A DNA stretch of 64,000 nucleotides from Bradyrhizobium niftali (GCF_004571025.1 NZ_SPQT01000013.1:1-64000); one strand, 5' to 3'; counted from the stretch's first letter, positions 11,621 through 20,840 are shown. Translations and numbers: made by a program. The notes: generated by a model from the sequence alone, not told the origin.

Positions 11621-12325
11621 ATGCGGATCACGAACCCGGTGGATGGATGGTTGCAGGTCGTGGCCTGTTCGACGTTCCCCGATGCAGCCGGCGAGATGGT
11701 GCTTCATCCCAGATGCGACATTGACGGGATCATCACTGCGGAGCGCATCGCAGCGACTGCGGTGCGATACAGCGGGTATGATGTACCCAAACCGAAATGG
11801 CCGCGCCCCGGGACGGTGCTGCCTGTTACCGTGGACCTTGCTGATCCCACGCGGTTCAGGATCGAATGGGATCTGGTGCCGACCGGGCGCGAAGCCGCCG
11901 AAAGGCTCGCTGAGCATCTGCGCGGCGAGCAGCAGGCCGACACGTCTGGCCACCGGCCCTTTCCCCGCGTCTGGCGCGAGGTGGAGCACTCGGGATCGTC
12001 GTCGGCGCTGGTCAACGGCCTGACGCCGCAGCAGATGGAGATTGCGCTTGCCGGCGGCGCCGCAGCCCTCGGCCTGGTCCCGACCACGGCGAAGGTGTTG
12101 ACCGCGCACGAGGTGCAACCAAGCAGCGCTCCGGGCGGGACGTGGGACATCGCCCTCGCGGTGAACGACCCCAACGGCGGAACGGGTTGGGAAGCGGTCA
12201 CGCGCATGTCATTCAGCAGCTCGAGCCGCCGCGAGAACCGAACCGCCGTCGGGAACGAGTTGCCTGTCCTGGTCGACCCGGACAACCGCAAACGGATCAT
12301 CGTCGACGTCGTGCGTCTTGCGTGA
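11621..12325 (+). CDS. Hypothetical protein, no recognised domain
   Basis: A 234-residue protein without signal peptide or membrane segments. I prefer the ATG at 11621 (MRITNPVDGWLQVV), because earlier in-frame ATGs at 11561 and 11585 fall in or beside the gltA terminator. The N-terminal half resembles a small strand-rich domain (MVLHPRCDIDGIITAERIAATAVRYSG), and the C-terminal half has W-D-I-A-L-A-V and V-T-R-M-S-F strands. I do not recognise the family. It lies between the gltA terminator and the ROK operator, apparently as a single-gene unit. Confidence 0.65.
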   Translation: MRITNPVDGWLQVVACSTFPDAAGEMVLHPRCDIDGIITAERIAATAVRYSGYDVPKPKWPRPGTVLPVTVDLADPTRFRIEWDLVPTGREAAERLAEHLRGEQQADTSGHRPFPRVWREVEHSGSSSALVNGLTPQQMEIALAGGAAALGLVPTTAKVLTAHEVQPSSAPGGTWDIALAVNDPNGGTGWEAVTRMSFSSSSRRENRTAVGNELPVLVDPDNRKRIIVDVVRLA

Positions 12326-12455
12326 GCGGTGCGCTGCCGACGGCCAAAGCGGTGACGTCGCTCGTAGATTGCGATCCGATCTTGCTGCCGCGCACAACAA
12401 CAAGTCGATCTATCGCGCACCAAGCGCCTTGACAGGCGAAACGCTCCGCGCGCAA

Positions 12456-12476
12456 ATTCTTACAGTAAGTAAGAAT
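12456..12476. promoter_or_regulatory. Candidate operator of the ROK regulator
   Basis: A perfect 8-bp inverted repeat, ATTCTTAC / GTAAGAAT around AGTAA, reaches into the ATG of the ROK gene. A nested CTTAC-A-GTAAG repeat shares its left arm. The site is AT-rich in a GC-rich context. Placement over the start codon would allow autorepression. The binding protein is inferred, not shown. Confidence 0.5.
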
Positions 12477-13665
12477 GACGATAGGGATGGAAATGCCGGA
12501 GCAGCCGAGAAGTCGGCGGCAGACGCGCGCTGCCATTTTGACTCATCTGCTTCAGTCGGGTGGTTCGTTTCGCCCGCCTCTGGCCAAGGCCGTGCGCTTG
12601 TCGGAAGCGAGCCTGTCGCGCATCCTGTTTGATCTGAAGGCCGAAGGCCTGATCGAGGAGGTGCGCCGCCCTGCCCCTTACGTCGGTGGCCCGACGGGCC
12701 TCGTGTCGCTCGATGGTTCGGTGGCGCTTGCGGCCGTCGAGCTGACCGGCCAGTGGCTCAGCGTCGGCGTTGGGACCTTGTCGGGCGAGCTGCACTATAC
12801 GGAGCGGGTGGCGCTGCCGGAAAAGCCCACAATCGAGTCCGTCGGCCGGGTGTTTCGCGAGGCGCTGACATTGCTGCGTGACTGGACGCGGCGCCGCCGC
12901 ATCACGCTTGCACAGATCGGCGTCTCCATTCCGGGCCTCGGCCGGCTGAGCATATCGACCAATCCGATCACCCCCTGCGACGTCGGGCGCATCAGCGCCA
13001 CGCTCGCCCAGCTGTTTGCCGGCGTACCGGTCGAGTTCACCAATTCGGTCGTCGCCCACGCCACCTTTCACCGCTGCCGCAGGGAGAACTATCCGTTCAG
13101 TGGCGCGCATCTGTTCGTCTTCGTCGGCCAGGGCGTCGCAGGCACCTGGGTGGACGATCCGACCGAGGCCGATGCCCTCCAGCCGGTCGAACTCGGCCAC
13201 ATGGTGTTCGGCACCGACGGACCGCGTTGCCGCTGCGGCCATCACGGCTGCGTCGAAGCCTATACGTCGCTCCCCGCCCTGGCCGAGCTCCTTGGTGTTT
13301 CCGAAGCCGAGTTGCTTCAGCTCGGCAACGAATGGGTGACCGCGATCCCGCTCTCGGCGCGCGTTCGCCAGGAACTGCGCCGGCGACTGTTCCGGCTGGG
13401 GCTTGCGATCGGCAACACGCTGAACGTCAAGCCATGCCGCGGCGTTGCAATCAGCGGCTGGCCGTCGCTGCTTGCGGAGGACGATCGGAAGGCTCTGGTC
13501 GACGGCGTCGACGCCAGCCTGCTCGGCGGCCCTCAGCATGCGCAGGTATCGCTCGCTTTCGTGCCGCCGTCGAACGGCAATGATCCGCGGGCCGCGCTGG
13601 CGTTCGCTGCCTTCTGCCTCGCTTGCCGCGGCGGCATGCCCGCCGCATCGACGGAGGCCGCCTGA
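12475..13665 (+). CDS. ROK-family transcriptional regulator
   Basis: A 396-residue protein with an N-terminal winged helix-turn-helix (ILTHLLQSGGSFRPPLAKAVRLSEASLSRILFDL, split over residues about 20-55) and a C-terminal ROK kinase-like sugar-sensing domain. The zinc motif CRCGHHGCVEAY is complete. The glucokinase-type phosphate motif is degenerate, as expected for a NagC/XylR-type sensor without kinase activity. It leads the binding-protein-dependent sugar importer genes, so it probably controls them in response to a sugar or its phosphate. Confidence 0.88.
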   Translation: MTIGMEMPEQPRSRRQTRAAILTHLLQSGGSFRPPLAKAVRLSEASLSRILFDLKAEGLIEEVRRPAPYVGGPTGLVSLDGSVALAAVELTGQWLSVGVGTLSGELHYTERVALPEKPTIESVGRVFREALTLLRDWTRRRRITLAQIGVSIPGLGRLSISTNPITPCDVGRISATLAQLFAGVPVEFTNSVVAHATFHRCRRENYPFSGAHLFVFVGQGVAGTWVDDPTEADALQPVELGHMVFGTDGPRCRCGHHGCVEAYTSLPALAELLGVSEAELLQLGNEWVTAIPLSARVRQELRRRLFRLGLAIGNTLNVKPCRGVAISGWPSLLAEDDRKALVDGVDASLLGGPQHAQVSLAFVPPSNGNDPRAALAFAAFCLACRGGMPAASTEAA

Positions 13666-13723
13666 AATGCACTGAAGCTGCGCGGCTCTCGCGCGAAAGA
13701 GTTCACACCGGGAGGAACTTGCC

Positions 13724-15010
13724 ATGCCGATCACAACAACAAGGCGCCGTCTGCTCGCTGGGTCTGCTGCCGCGCTCGCACTGCCGGCATTTGCCCGCGC
13801 CCAAGGCGCGGTCAAGCCGCGCCTGACCGCGATCTCGCAATGGTCCGCCGGCAGCGACGGGGCGGCCATCACGGCGCTCGGCAAGAAATTCGAGGAGAAA
13901 GGCGGGGTCTGGCAGCACTCGCCCGTCCCCGGGTTCACCACCGAGATGATGAACAAGCTGCGCGCTCAGATCATTGCCGGCGATCCGCCGGCCTGCTCGC
14001 AGCTCAAGGGCCCCGAGATTGCGGCCTGGTCGAAGATCGCCCCGACCGTCGATCTCGACGCCGTCGTCGCTGCGGCAGGTTACGAGAAGGTTGTCGCGCC
14101 AGACCTCGCGAAATTGCACAAGCCGGGCGGCAAGTGGATCGCGCTGCCGTTGCAGATCTACAGCACCAACATGCTGTTCCTCTCCAAGCGCGCGATGGAC
14201 AAGGCCAAGGCCGACAAGATCCCGGTCACCTGGGCCGACTTCAACGATCTTGCCGAAAAGATGAAATCAGGCGGTGTCACATATCCCGTCGCGAACGGTG
14301 GCACCCGCGCCGACGATGGTCAAAAATTCGAGGCCTCGCTCGCCGGCATCAGTCCTGCTGCATACCGCACAGCCATCATGAATCTCGACAAGAAGGCCCT
14401 GGAGGGTCCCGAGATCAAGGCTGCCTTCGCACAGATGCGCAAGATCACCAACTGGATGGACCCCAATGTCGGCGCCCAACCCTATGCCACCAACTTGAAG
14501 CGCTTCGTCGATGGCGACATGGGCATGATGATCATGGGCGGGTGGGCGCAGGGCGTGTTGCGCAACGCCGGTTTCAAGTTCGACGACTTCGTGATCGCGC
14601 CGGGCCCCAGCGACAATGGCAAGCCGGTGTTCCTGTTGAATGCCGATGCCTTCATCTTCTGGCAGCGCAAGGAGGCGGATCTCCAGGCCGGCCAGATGTT
14701 GATGGCCCAGCTCGTCATGGATCCGGCGATCCAGACCATGTATTCGCAGATCACGGGATCGATCCCCGTGCGCACCGATGTCGATCTGTCCGGTGAGGGC
14801 TGGTCGGATGGTCAACGGCGAACCGCAGCCGCACTCAAGGATGCCGTGGCCAACAATCAGGCCGTCCTGAGCCTCGCGCACAACATGGCACAGGAAAACG
14901 GCCTGACAGCTGCGATGATCGACGTGTTCACCGAATACGCGAAGAACAAGACGATCAAGCCTGAGGAGGCCGTCACCCGCCTCGCCGACGCCGTCGAGGG
15001 CGCGCGTTGA
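13724..15010 (+). CDS. Sugar ABC transporter, periplasmic binding protein
   Basis: A 428-residue solute-binding protein of the MalE/UgpB type (cluster B). The N-terminus (TTRRRLLAGSAAALALPAFARAQGA) is a twin-arginine signal peptide with an AxA cleavage site. The mature part shows the usual hinge features (NKLRAQIIAGDPPACSQLKG, GGWAQGVLRNAGF, QMLMAQLVMDPAIQ). GGAGGAACTTGCC sits ideally before the ATG. It captures the substrate in the periplasm and delivers it to the permeases encoded directly downstream. The substrate is unknown; the context suggests a mono- or oligosaccharide or polyol. Confidence 0.9.
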   Translation: MPITTTRRRLLAGSAAALALPAFARAQGAVKPRLTAISQWSAGSDGAAITALGKKFEEKGGVWQHSPVPGFTTEMMNKLRAQIIAGDPPACSQLKGPEIAAWSKIAPTVDLDAVVAAAGYEKVVAPDLAKLHKPGGKWIALPLQIYSTNMLFLSKRAMDKAKADKIPVTWADFNDLAEKMKSGGVTYPVANGGTRADDGQKFEASLAGISPAAYRTAIMNLDKKALEGPEIKAAFAQMRKITNWMDPNVGAQPYATNLKRFVDGDMGMMIMGGWAQGVLRNAGFKFDDFVIAPGPSDNGKPVFLLNADAFIFWQRKEADLQAGQMLMAQLVMDPAIQTMYSQITGSIPVRTDVDLSGEGWSDGQRRTAAALKDAVANNQAVLSLAHNMAQENGLTAAMIDVFTEYAKNKTIKPEEAVTRLADAVEGAR

Positions 15011-15930
15011 CCCACGCCGCTTCGAGGGCAACGGGCCGGTCGGCGACCTCTGAGATGGTGCGCCGGCTGCCCGAATATCTGGTGATCTGGGTGCCGCTGC
15101 TGTTGTCCGCAGCGCACCTCATTTCGTTTTCGATCTGGACAATCTGGATTTCATTCACGCCCTCCACCCTTATTCCGGTCTCGGGTTGGGTGGGCCTGCG
15201 CAACTACAATGCGGTCCTGGCGTCGCGGAACTGGCAGATCGCTTTCGACAATCTGCTGCTGTTCGGCATCGCTTTCGTGCTGCTCAGTCTGATAACCGGC
15301 CTCCTGCTCGCGATCCTGCTCGATCAGCGCATTCGGGCTGAGAACGCGCTGCGGACCATCTTCCTGTACCCGCTGGCGGTGTCGTTCGTCGTCACCGGCA
15401 CGGTGTGGAGCTGGCTGCTCAATCCCAGCATCGGCATCGAGAAGCTTGTCCATGACCTCGGCTGGACCTCCTTCCACTTCGACTGGCTGGTCAACCGCGA
15501 CATGGCGATCTGGACCATTGTCATCGCGGCGATCTGGCAATCTTCGGGCTTCGCCATGGCCCTCTTCCTAGCCGGCCTTCGGTCGGTCGACGCCGACATC
15601 ATCAGGGCCGCGCAGATCGACGGCGCAGGGCCGATCCGAACCTATTGGCGCGTCATTTTGCCTACGCTCTGGCCGATCACCATCACGGTCGTCGTTGTCC
15701 AGTTGCAGTTCGCGATCTCGGCGTTCGACCTCGTCCGCGCACTCACCAATGGCGGGCCGGGAATCGCGACCCAGCTGCCGGCCCTCGTCGTCTACGATTT
15801 GATGTTCCAGCGTAACCAGCTCGGCCGGGGCGCGGCGGCAGCGGTACTGATGTTGCTCATCCTTCTCGCAGTGCTGCTGCCCTATGCAGCGTGGCGTTAT
15901 GTCCGGCGACGGAAGGCTGCCCATGCGTGA
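15007..15930 (+). CDS. Sugar ABC transporter permease (MalF type)
   Basis: A 307-residue inner-membrane protein with six predicted segments and the EAA-loop sequence AAQIDGAGPIRTYWRVILPTLWP, which contacts the ATPase. A TTG start at 15007 overlaps the stop of the binding-protein gene (TTGA), implying translational coupling. An ATG at 15054 (MVRRLPEYLV) is the alternative and would give a shorter N-terminus closer to typical family lengths. Confidence 0.88.
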   Translation: MTHAASRATGRSATSEMVRRLPEYLVIWVPLLLSAAHLISFSIWTIWISFTPSTLIPVSGWVGLRNYNAVLASRNWQIAFDNLLLFGIAFVLLSLITGLLLAILLDQRIRAENALRTIFLYPLAVSFVVTGTVWSWLLNPSIGIEKLVHDLGWTSFHFDWLVNRDMAIWTIVIAAIWQSSGFAMALFLAGLRSVDADIIRAAQIDGAGPIRTYWRVILPTLWPITITVVVVQLQFAISAFDLVRALTNGGPGIATQLPALVVYDLMFQRNQLGRGAAAAVLMLLILLAVLLPYAAWRYVRRRKAAHA

Positions 15931-16780
15931 CCGAAGCTTCGCCCCAAGCCGGATTCTGATCTATCTCGTCGTGACATTGTTCGCGGCCGCCTATCTCGCG
16001 CCGCTGGTTATCGTCGTGCTGAACTCGCTCCGGACCAATGAGGAGATCGCACAGAGTTCGATGATCGGCTGGCCGCAACACTGGGCCTGGGGCAACTACG
16101 CCCTGGCCTGGAGCGGGTTCTGCCTCGCCGAGACCTGCGCCGGCATCCGGCCCTACATGTTGAACTCAGCGCTCATCACGATCCCTGCGACGATCTTCTC
16201 GACGCTGCTCGGTGCCGTCGCCGGCTATGCCGTGTCGCTCTGGCGTTTTCGCGGCGATAACTGGATCTACGGTATCGTCACCCTCGGCCTCTTCTTGCCT
16301 CAGCAGATGCGCCTGCTGCCCTGGACCATCGTGCTGCGGGACATCGGGCTGATCAACACGCTGTCGGGTCTCGTGCTGATCCACACGATCCAGGGCCTCT
16401 CCTTCACCGTTTTGTTCTGCCGAAACTACTATGTCGCAATTCCCCAAGAACTGATCAGGGCCGCGCGCATCGATGGCGCCGGGTTCTTCCGCATTTTCTG
16501 GCGCATCATCCTGCCACTCTCCTCGCCGATCCTGATCGTCACCGTGATCTGGCAGTTCACCCATATCTGGAACGAGTTCCTCTATGGCGTGACATTCACG
16601 ACCGGCCAGCAACAGCCCGTCACAGCCGCGCTCATCGCACTGTCTGCCCCGGTCGCAGATATCCCCAAGCATGGTGTGCAGAGCGCTGCGGTGATCATCG
16701 CAGCGCTCCCCACTCTGCTGATCTATCTCTTTGGCGGCAGGTATTTCGTACGCGGCCTCACTGCCGGGGCCGTGAAATGA
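15923..16780 (+). CDS. Sugar ABC transporter permease (MalG type)
   Basis: A 285-residue second permease of the importer, with about six membrane segments and the EAA loop AARIDGAGFFRIFWRIILPLSSP. The C-terminus GGRYFVRGLTAGAVK is typical for MalG/UgpE partners. The ATG at 15923 overlaps the upstream permease stop by eight bases; a start further upstream would lengthen the overlap with no family support. It would pair with the MalF-type permease to form the channel. Confidence 0.9.
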   Translation: MRDRSFAPSRILIYLVVTLFAAAYLAPLVIVVLNSLRTNEEIAQSSMIGWPQHWAWGNYALAWSGFCLAETCAGIRPYMLNSALITIPATIFSTLLGAVAGYAVSLWRFRGDNWIYGIVTLGLFLPQQMRLLPWTIVLRDIGLINTLSGLVLIHTIQGLSFTVLFCRNYYVAIPQELIRAARIDGAGFFRIFWRIILPLSSPILIVTVIWQFTHIWNEFLYGVTFTTGQQQPVTAALIALSAPVADIPKHGVQSAAVIIAALPTLLIYLFGGRYFVRGLTAGAVK

Positions 16781-16790
16781 TGGATGTGTC

Positions 16791-17906
16791 ATGGCCGCAC
16801 TGAGCATTCGCGCCCTGTCCAAGCGCTACGCCAATCTGGAGGTGCTGAAGGGCATCGACCTCGATATCGAGAGCGGCGAATTCACCGTGCTGGTCGGGCC
16901 GTCCGGCTGCGGCAAGTCCACGCTGCTCAACATCGTCGCCGGGCTCGATCGCGCGAGCGACGGCACCATCGAGATCGGCGGGCGCGTCGTCAACGACGTC
17001 CCGCCCAAGGACCGCGACATCGCCATGGTGTTCCAGTCCTACGCGCTCTATCCGTCGATGACGGTGCGCCAGAACATCACCTTCGGCATGGAATGCCGAG
17101 GCATAGCCAAGGCGGAGCAGGAGAAAGCGCTGGCGAACGTCGCCAGGCTGCTCCAGATCGAACCGCTGCTCGCCCGCAAGCCGTCGCAACTGTCCGGCGG
17201 CCAGCGCCAGCGCGTGGCGATGGGGCGCGCCCTGGTGCGCGATCCCCTGCTCTTCCTGTTCGACGAGCCGCTCTCCAATCTCGATGCCAAGCTGCGCGTC
17301 GAGATGCGCATGGAGATCAAGCGGCTGCACCAGCGCATTGGGGCCACCATCATCTATGTCACCCACGACCAGATCGAGGCGATGACGATGGCAACCCGCA
17401 TCGCCGTGATGCATCGGGGCGTCGTGCAGCAATTCGCCGACCCTGACACAATCTACCGATACCCGGCCAATCTGTTCGTCGCCCGCTTCATGGGCTCGCC
17501 GCCGATGAACACTATGCCGGCCCGTCTCGAGGCCGACGCTGGCGGACCCGTCGTGGTGATCGGCGCAGGCCGTCCGGACGAGGTCCGTCTCCGCCTGCAG
17601 GGCTACGACGCGGCGGCGTCCTATGTCGGCCGCGAGGTGGTGCTCGGGATCAGGCCCGAATGCATCGCCGAGGGCGACCGCGTGTTCTCCGGAGCCGTGG
17701 GCCCGCCTGTCATCGTCACCGCGCCAGTCGAGCTCGTCGAGCCCACTGGCGCGGAGACCATCGTCCTGCTGCGGCTTGGCGGCGAGCCCGCACAGGCGCG
17801 CATCTCGCCGGACATCCGCCCGACGCCGGGTGCCACCGCCTCCTTTGCCCTCGATACCCGTCGCCTTTGCCTGTTCGACCCCGAGACGGAGCGACTGATC
17901 GCATGA
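16791..17906 (+). CDS. Sugar ABC transporter ATPase (UgpC/MalK type)
   Basis: A 371-residue ATPase. Walker A is GPSGCGKST (residues about 37-45), the signature LSGGQRQR is near 136, and Walker B is LFLFDEPLSNLDAK, followed by the switch histidine in IYVTHDQIEAM. The C-terminal third is an OB-fold (TOBE/MalK-like) domain that can mediate regulation. It energises the two permeases encoded just upstream. Its stop overlaps the start of the SDR gene (ATGA), so the five structural genes form one coupled operon. Confidence 0.93.
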   Translation: MAALSIRALSKRYANLEVLKGIDLDIESGEFTVLVGPSGCGKSTLLNIVAGLDRASDGTIEIGGRVVNDVPPKDRDIAMVFQSYALYPSMTVRQNITFGMECRGIAKAEQEKALANVARLLQIEPLLARKPSQLSGGQRQRVAMGRALVRDPLLFLFDEPLSNLDAKLRVEMRMEIKRLHQRIGATIIYVTHDQIEAMTMATRIAVMHRGVVQQFADPDTIYRYPANLFVARFMGSPPMNTMPARLEADAGGPVVVIGAGRPDEVRLRLQGYDAAASYVGREVVLGIRPECIAEGDRVFSGAVGPPVIVTAPVELVEPTGAETIVLLRLGGEPAQARISPDIRPTPGATASFALDTRRLCLFDPETERLIA

Positions 17907-18670
17907 CCCAGACGAGCTATGCCGGCCTCGCGGACCGCGTGGTGCTGATCACCGGTGGCGCCAGCGGCATCGGTGCCGCCTTCGTGCGCGCCTTCGCAGG
18001 CCAGGGCGCCCGCGTCGCGTTCCTCGATATCGACGAGGCGGCCGGCGGATCGCTGGTGGCGGAGGTGGCGGCCGCATCCGGCACGGCACCACTGTTCGTG
18101 CCCTGCGACCTCCTGGACATCGACGCCTTGCGCGCCGCAATCGCGCAGGTCCACGGATCGCTCGGCGACGCCGCGGTCCTCGTCAACAACGCCGCCAACG
18201 ACCGGCGCCAGGTGCTGGCCGAGGTGACGCCATCCGAGTTCGACTGGATGATCGGCGTCAACCTCAAGCACGTCTTCTTCGCCGCACAAGCAGTCGTGCC
18301 GCAGATGCAGGCGCGCGGCGGCGGCTCGATCATCAACATGTCGTCGATCGCCTGGATGCGCGGCGGGCCGGCGCTGCCGGTCTACGCCGCGGCAAAGGCG
18401 GCGATCGTCGGCTTTACCAACTCACTGGCGCGGCTGGTCGGGCCCGACCGCATCCGCGTCAACGCGATTGCGCCCGGCATGGTGATCACCGAACGCCAGC
18501 GCCGGTTGTGGTATCCCGACGAGCAGACCATCGCCGAGATTCGCACGCGTCAGGCGATTCCCGATGCAGTGACGCCCGACGACATCGCCAACATGGCGCT
18601 GTACCTCGCCTCCGATGAGAGCCAGCGCATCACGCGCCAGTGTTTTCAGGTCGACGGCGGCTTGGGTTAG
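17903..18670 (+). CDS. Short-chain dehydrogenase/reductase
   Basis: A 255-residue classical SDR. It has the nucleotide-binding TGGASGIG, the NNAA motif, catalytic serine in NMSSIAW and the YxxxK pair in VYAAAKAA. An aspartate at the end of strand 2 (AFLDIDEA) favours NAD over NADP. The C-terminal QCFQVDGGLG is the usual end. As the last gene of the importer operon (4-bp overlap), it probably oxidises the imported sugar or polyol, or a derivative of it. Confidence 0.9.
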   Translation: MTQTSYAGLADRVVLITGGASGIGAAFVRAFAGQGARVAFLDIDEAAGGSLVAEVAAASGTAPLFVPCDLLDIDALRAAIAQVHGSLGDAAVLVNNAANDRRQVLAEVTPSEFDWMIGVNLKHVFFAAQAVVPQMQARGGGSIINMSSIAWMRGGPALPVYAAAKAAIVGFTNSLARLVGPDRIRVNAIAPGMVITERQRRLWYPDEQTIAEIRTRQAIPDAVTPDDIANMALYLASDESQRITRQCFQVDGGLG

Positions 18671-18691
18671 AGCGTGATCCGGAAGAGTATC

Positions 18692-18777
18692 GTAGGGTGG
18701 GCAAAGCGCAGCGTGCCCACCATCTCTCCGCCACCGAGAAAGGCACGGTGGGCACGCTTTCGCTTTGCCCACCCTAC
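18692..18777. repeat. Palindromic intergenic repeat (GTAGGGTGGGC type)
   Basis: Outer arms GTAGGGTGGGCAAAGCG and CGCTTTGCCCACCCTAC are perfectly complementary, and inner arms GTGCCCACC / GGTGGGCAC follow, giving a long imperfect hairpin of 86 bp. It sits between the convergent SDR and lpxB genes. Repeats of this sequence are, from memory, dispersed in Bradyrhizobium genomes. Here it may stop transcription from both sides or stabilise 3' ends; that role is inferred. Confidence 0.75.
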
Positions 18778-18788
18778 AAGACCGTCGT

Positions 18789-19964
18789 CTACCGCCGCCC
18801 CTTCCGCATCGTCGCGAGAACGACGTCGGCGGCGAGCACGCTCGGCGACTTGTTGCCGGTCGACATGGTGGCGTCGAGCCGGGCGAAGGCTTCGACTTGC
18901 CGCTTGCGCAGCGGCGTCTCCGTCAGCACTTCGGCCAGCGCGGGCGCCAGTTTCTCCGGCGTGCAGTCCTCCTGCAAGAACTCCGGAATGACGTCCTCAC
19001 CGATCACGAGATTGGCAAGGATCACCGAGGAGACGCGGATCGCGCGGCGCAGGATGAAGGCCTCGATGGCGCCGACGCGATAGGCCGTCACCATCGGAAT
19101 GCCCGACAGCGCCAGCTCCAGCGTGACCGTGCCGGATTTCGCCAGCGCAGCGTGCGCGATCCGGAAGGCGGTGCGCCTCTCGGCCTCGCCGATCACGATC
19201 TGCGGCTTGACCGGCCAGCTTGCGATGGCTTCGCGGACGGTGGCTTCGAGATGCGGCATGGTCGGCAGTATCAGCTCGAACGCGCGCCCCTCCGCCTGCA
19301 ACCGGCCGAGCGCCGCACCGAACACCTCGATATGATGTCGGATCTCGCTACGGCGGCTGCCGGGCAGCACCAGCAGCACCGGCGGTTCGGCGTCGCGGCG
19401 CTTCTGCTCCTCCGCATTCGGCCGCAGCGAGCCCAATTGCTCGATCAGGGGATGGCCGACATAGCTGCATGGCGGCCCGCCGAGCTTGCGGTATTCCTCC
19501 GGCTCGAACGGCAACAGGCCGAGGACATGATCGACATAGCCGAGCATGGTCCGCGCCCGTCCCGGCCGCCAGGCCCAGAGTTGCGGCGACACGTAGTCGA
19601 CGATCGGGATCGCAGGATTGCGCGCCCGCACCCGGCGGGCGACGCGATGGGTGAAATCCGGGCTGTCGATGATGACGAGCGCATCGGGCGCGGCCTCCAG
19701 CACGGCGTCCGCGGTCTCGCGGATCAAGCGCAGGATCTTCGGCAATTGCTGCACCACCGCGGCGAAACCGACGATCGACAGCTCCTCGATCGGAAACAGG
19801 GTCTCGAGCCCCTCGCGCGCCATGGTGCGGCCGCCGACGCCCTCGAACTGCACGCCGTCGCCGAGGCGCTGGCGCAGCACCTTCATCAAGGCGCTGCCGA
19901 GCCGGTCGCCGGATTCCTCCGTGGCGATCAGGAAGATCTTCCGCTTGGGATCGCGCCCCTGCAT
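18789..19964 (-). CDS. lpxB: Lipid-A-disaccharide synthase
   Basis: A glycosyltransferase (GT19) that joins UDP-diacylglucosamine to lipid X on the inner face of the cytoplasmic membrane. The 391-residue protein begins KIFLIATEESGDRLGSALM, the family's N-terminal signature (usually AGExSGD), and shows FVGHPL-like SYVGHPLIEQL and LPGSRRSEI. The ATG at 19964 overlaps the lpxI stop by one base (TGATG), so it is translationally coupled. It is the last gene of the lpx run; a palindromic repeat follows. Confidence 0.95.
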   Translation of the reverse strand: MQGRDPKRKIFLIATEESGDRLGSALMKVLRQRLGDGVQFEGVGGRTMAREGLETLFPIEELSIVGFAAVVQQLPKILRLIRETADAVLEAAPDALVIIDSPDFTHRVARRVRARNPAIPIVDYVSPQLWAWRPGRARTMLGYVDHVLGLLPFEPEEYRKLGGPPCSYVGHPLIEQLGSLRPNAEEQKRRDAEPPVLLVLPGSRRSEIRHHIEVFGAALGRLQAEGRAFELILPTMPHLEATVREAIASWPVKPQIVIGEAERRTAFRIAHAALAKSGTVTLELALSGIPMVTAYRVGAIEAFILRRAIRVSSVILANLVIGEDVIPEFLQEDCTPEKLAPALAEVLTETPLRKRQVEAFARLDATMSTGNKSPSVLAADVVLATMRKGRR

Positions 19965-20833
19965 CACGCCGGCAGGCCGATGATGAAGAGGTACTTTGCG
20001 TCGGCGAGCGCGATCATCGCCTGCGGCTCGGCGGCGATGGTGTTGCCGGCGATCACGGCGATGCCGGCAAGGCCGGCTCTTGCGACACCCTCGATGGTAC
20101 GCGGGCCAATCGTCGGTAGGTCGAAACGCAGATCCTGGCTGCTCTTTGGCGCCTTCACCAGCACGCCGCGGCCCGTCGCCGCGCGAATACGGCCCTCCTC
20201 GCGCAGCCGCGCGACGCGCGCGAGCAGCGCGTCGGTGCCCTCGATATCCTCGACCGCCACCACATGGCCGTCGATCACCACGACAGCCTGGCCGATGTCG
20301 AACGGCCCGAGCGCGGTCAGGACCGCGCGGCCGCGCTCGATGTCGGTCTTGCTGGTGTCACTCGGCCAGGCGCGACTGATGCAGCCCTCGGGCATCAGGA
20401 GGTCGGGCGCAACGTCCTTGATCCCGACCATGCGAAAGCCGCCTTGTTCGAGAATGCGCCCGACGCCGGACAACAGATGATCGTCGCCGCCGCGAAAGGC
20501 GCGGATGACATTGCCGAGCAGCCGCAACGTCGTGAAGTCGAACCGTATCTCCGAGAGCGAAGGCCGCACCAAGGTGCCGATGAAGATCAGGTCGCGGCAG
20601 CCTTCCTCGCGGAACAGCCGCATCGCGCGCCCGAGCTGGCCGACCGAGATCCAGCGGTGGCGGAATTTCTCCACCTGCACCGGATCGCAGGCGCCGCGCA
20701 GCGGAAACAGCACCGGCGCGATGCCGCGCGCGGCGAGCGAGTCGGCGACCGCAAACGGCATGGCGCCGCCGCCTGCGACTACGCCGACCGGCGATGAAAT
20801 CCCTGCCGCCGCCGATGTCATGTCCGCGGCCAT
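19964..20833 (-). CDS. lpxI: UDP-2,3-diacylglucosamine pyrophosphatase LpxI
   Basis: Hydrolyses UDP-2,3-diacylglucosamine to lipid X; LpxI replaces LpxH in alphaproteobacteria. The 289-residue protein contains VGVVAGGGAMPFAVAD, FIGTLVRPS, GGDDHLLSG and the C-terminal segment GIAVIAGNTIAAEPQAMIALAD, which are the conserved LpxI regions. I chose the ATG at 20833 (MAADMTSAAAG); a second ATG 12 bases downstream is possible. It lies seven bases after the lpxA stop codon in the same operon. Confidence 0.93.
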   Translation of the reverse strand: MAADMTSAAAGISSPVGVVAGGGAMPFAVADSLAARGIAPVLFPLRGACDPVQVEKFRHRWISVGQLGRAMRLFREEGCRDLIFIGTLVRPSLSEIRFDFTTLRLLGNVIRAFRGGDDHLLSGVGRILEQGGFRMVGIKDVAPDLLMPEGCISRAWPSDTSKTDIERGRAVLTALGPFDIGQAVVVIDGHVVAVEDIEGTDALLARVARLREEGRIRAATGRGVLVKAPKSSQDLRFDLPTIGPRTIEGVARAGLAGIAVIAGNTIAAEPQAMIALADAKYLFIIGLPA

Positions 20834-20840
20834 CGCAGGT

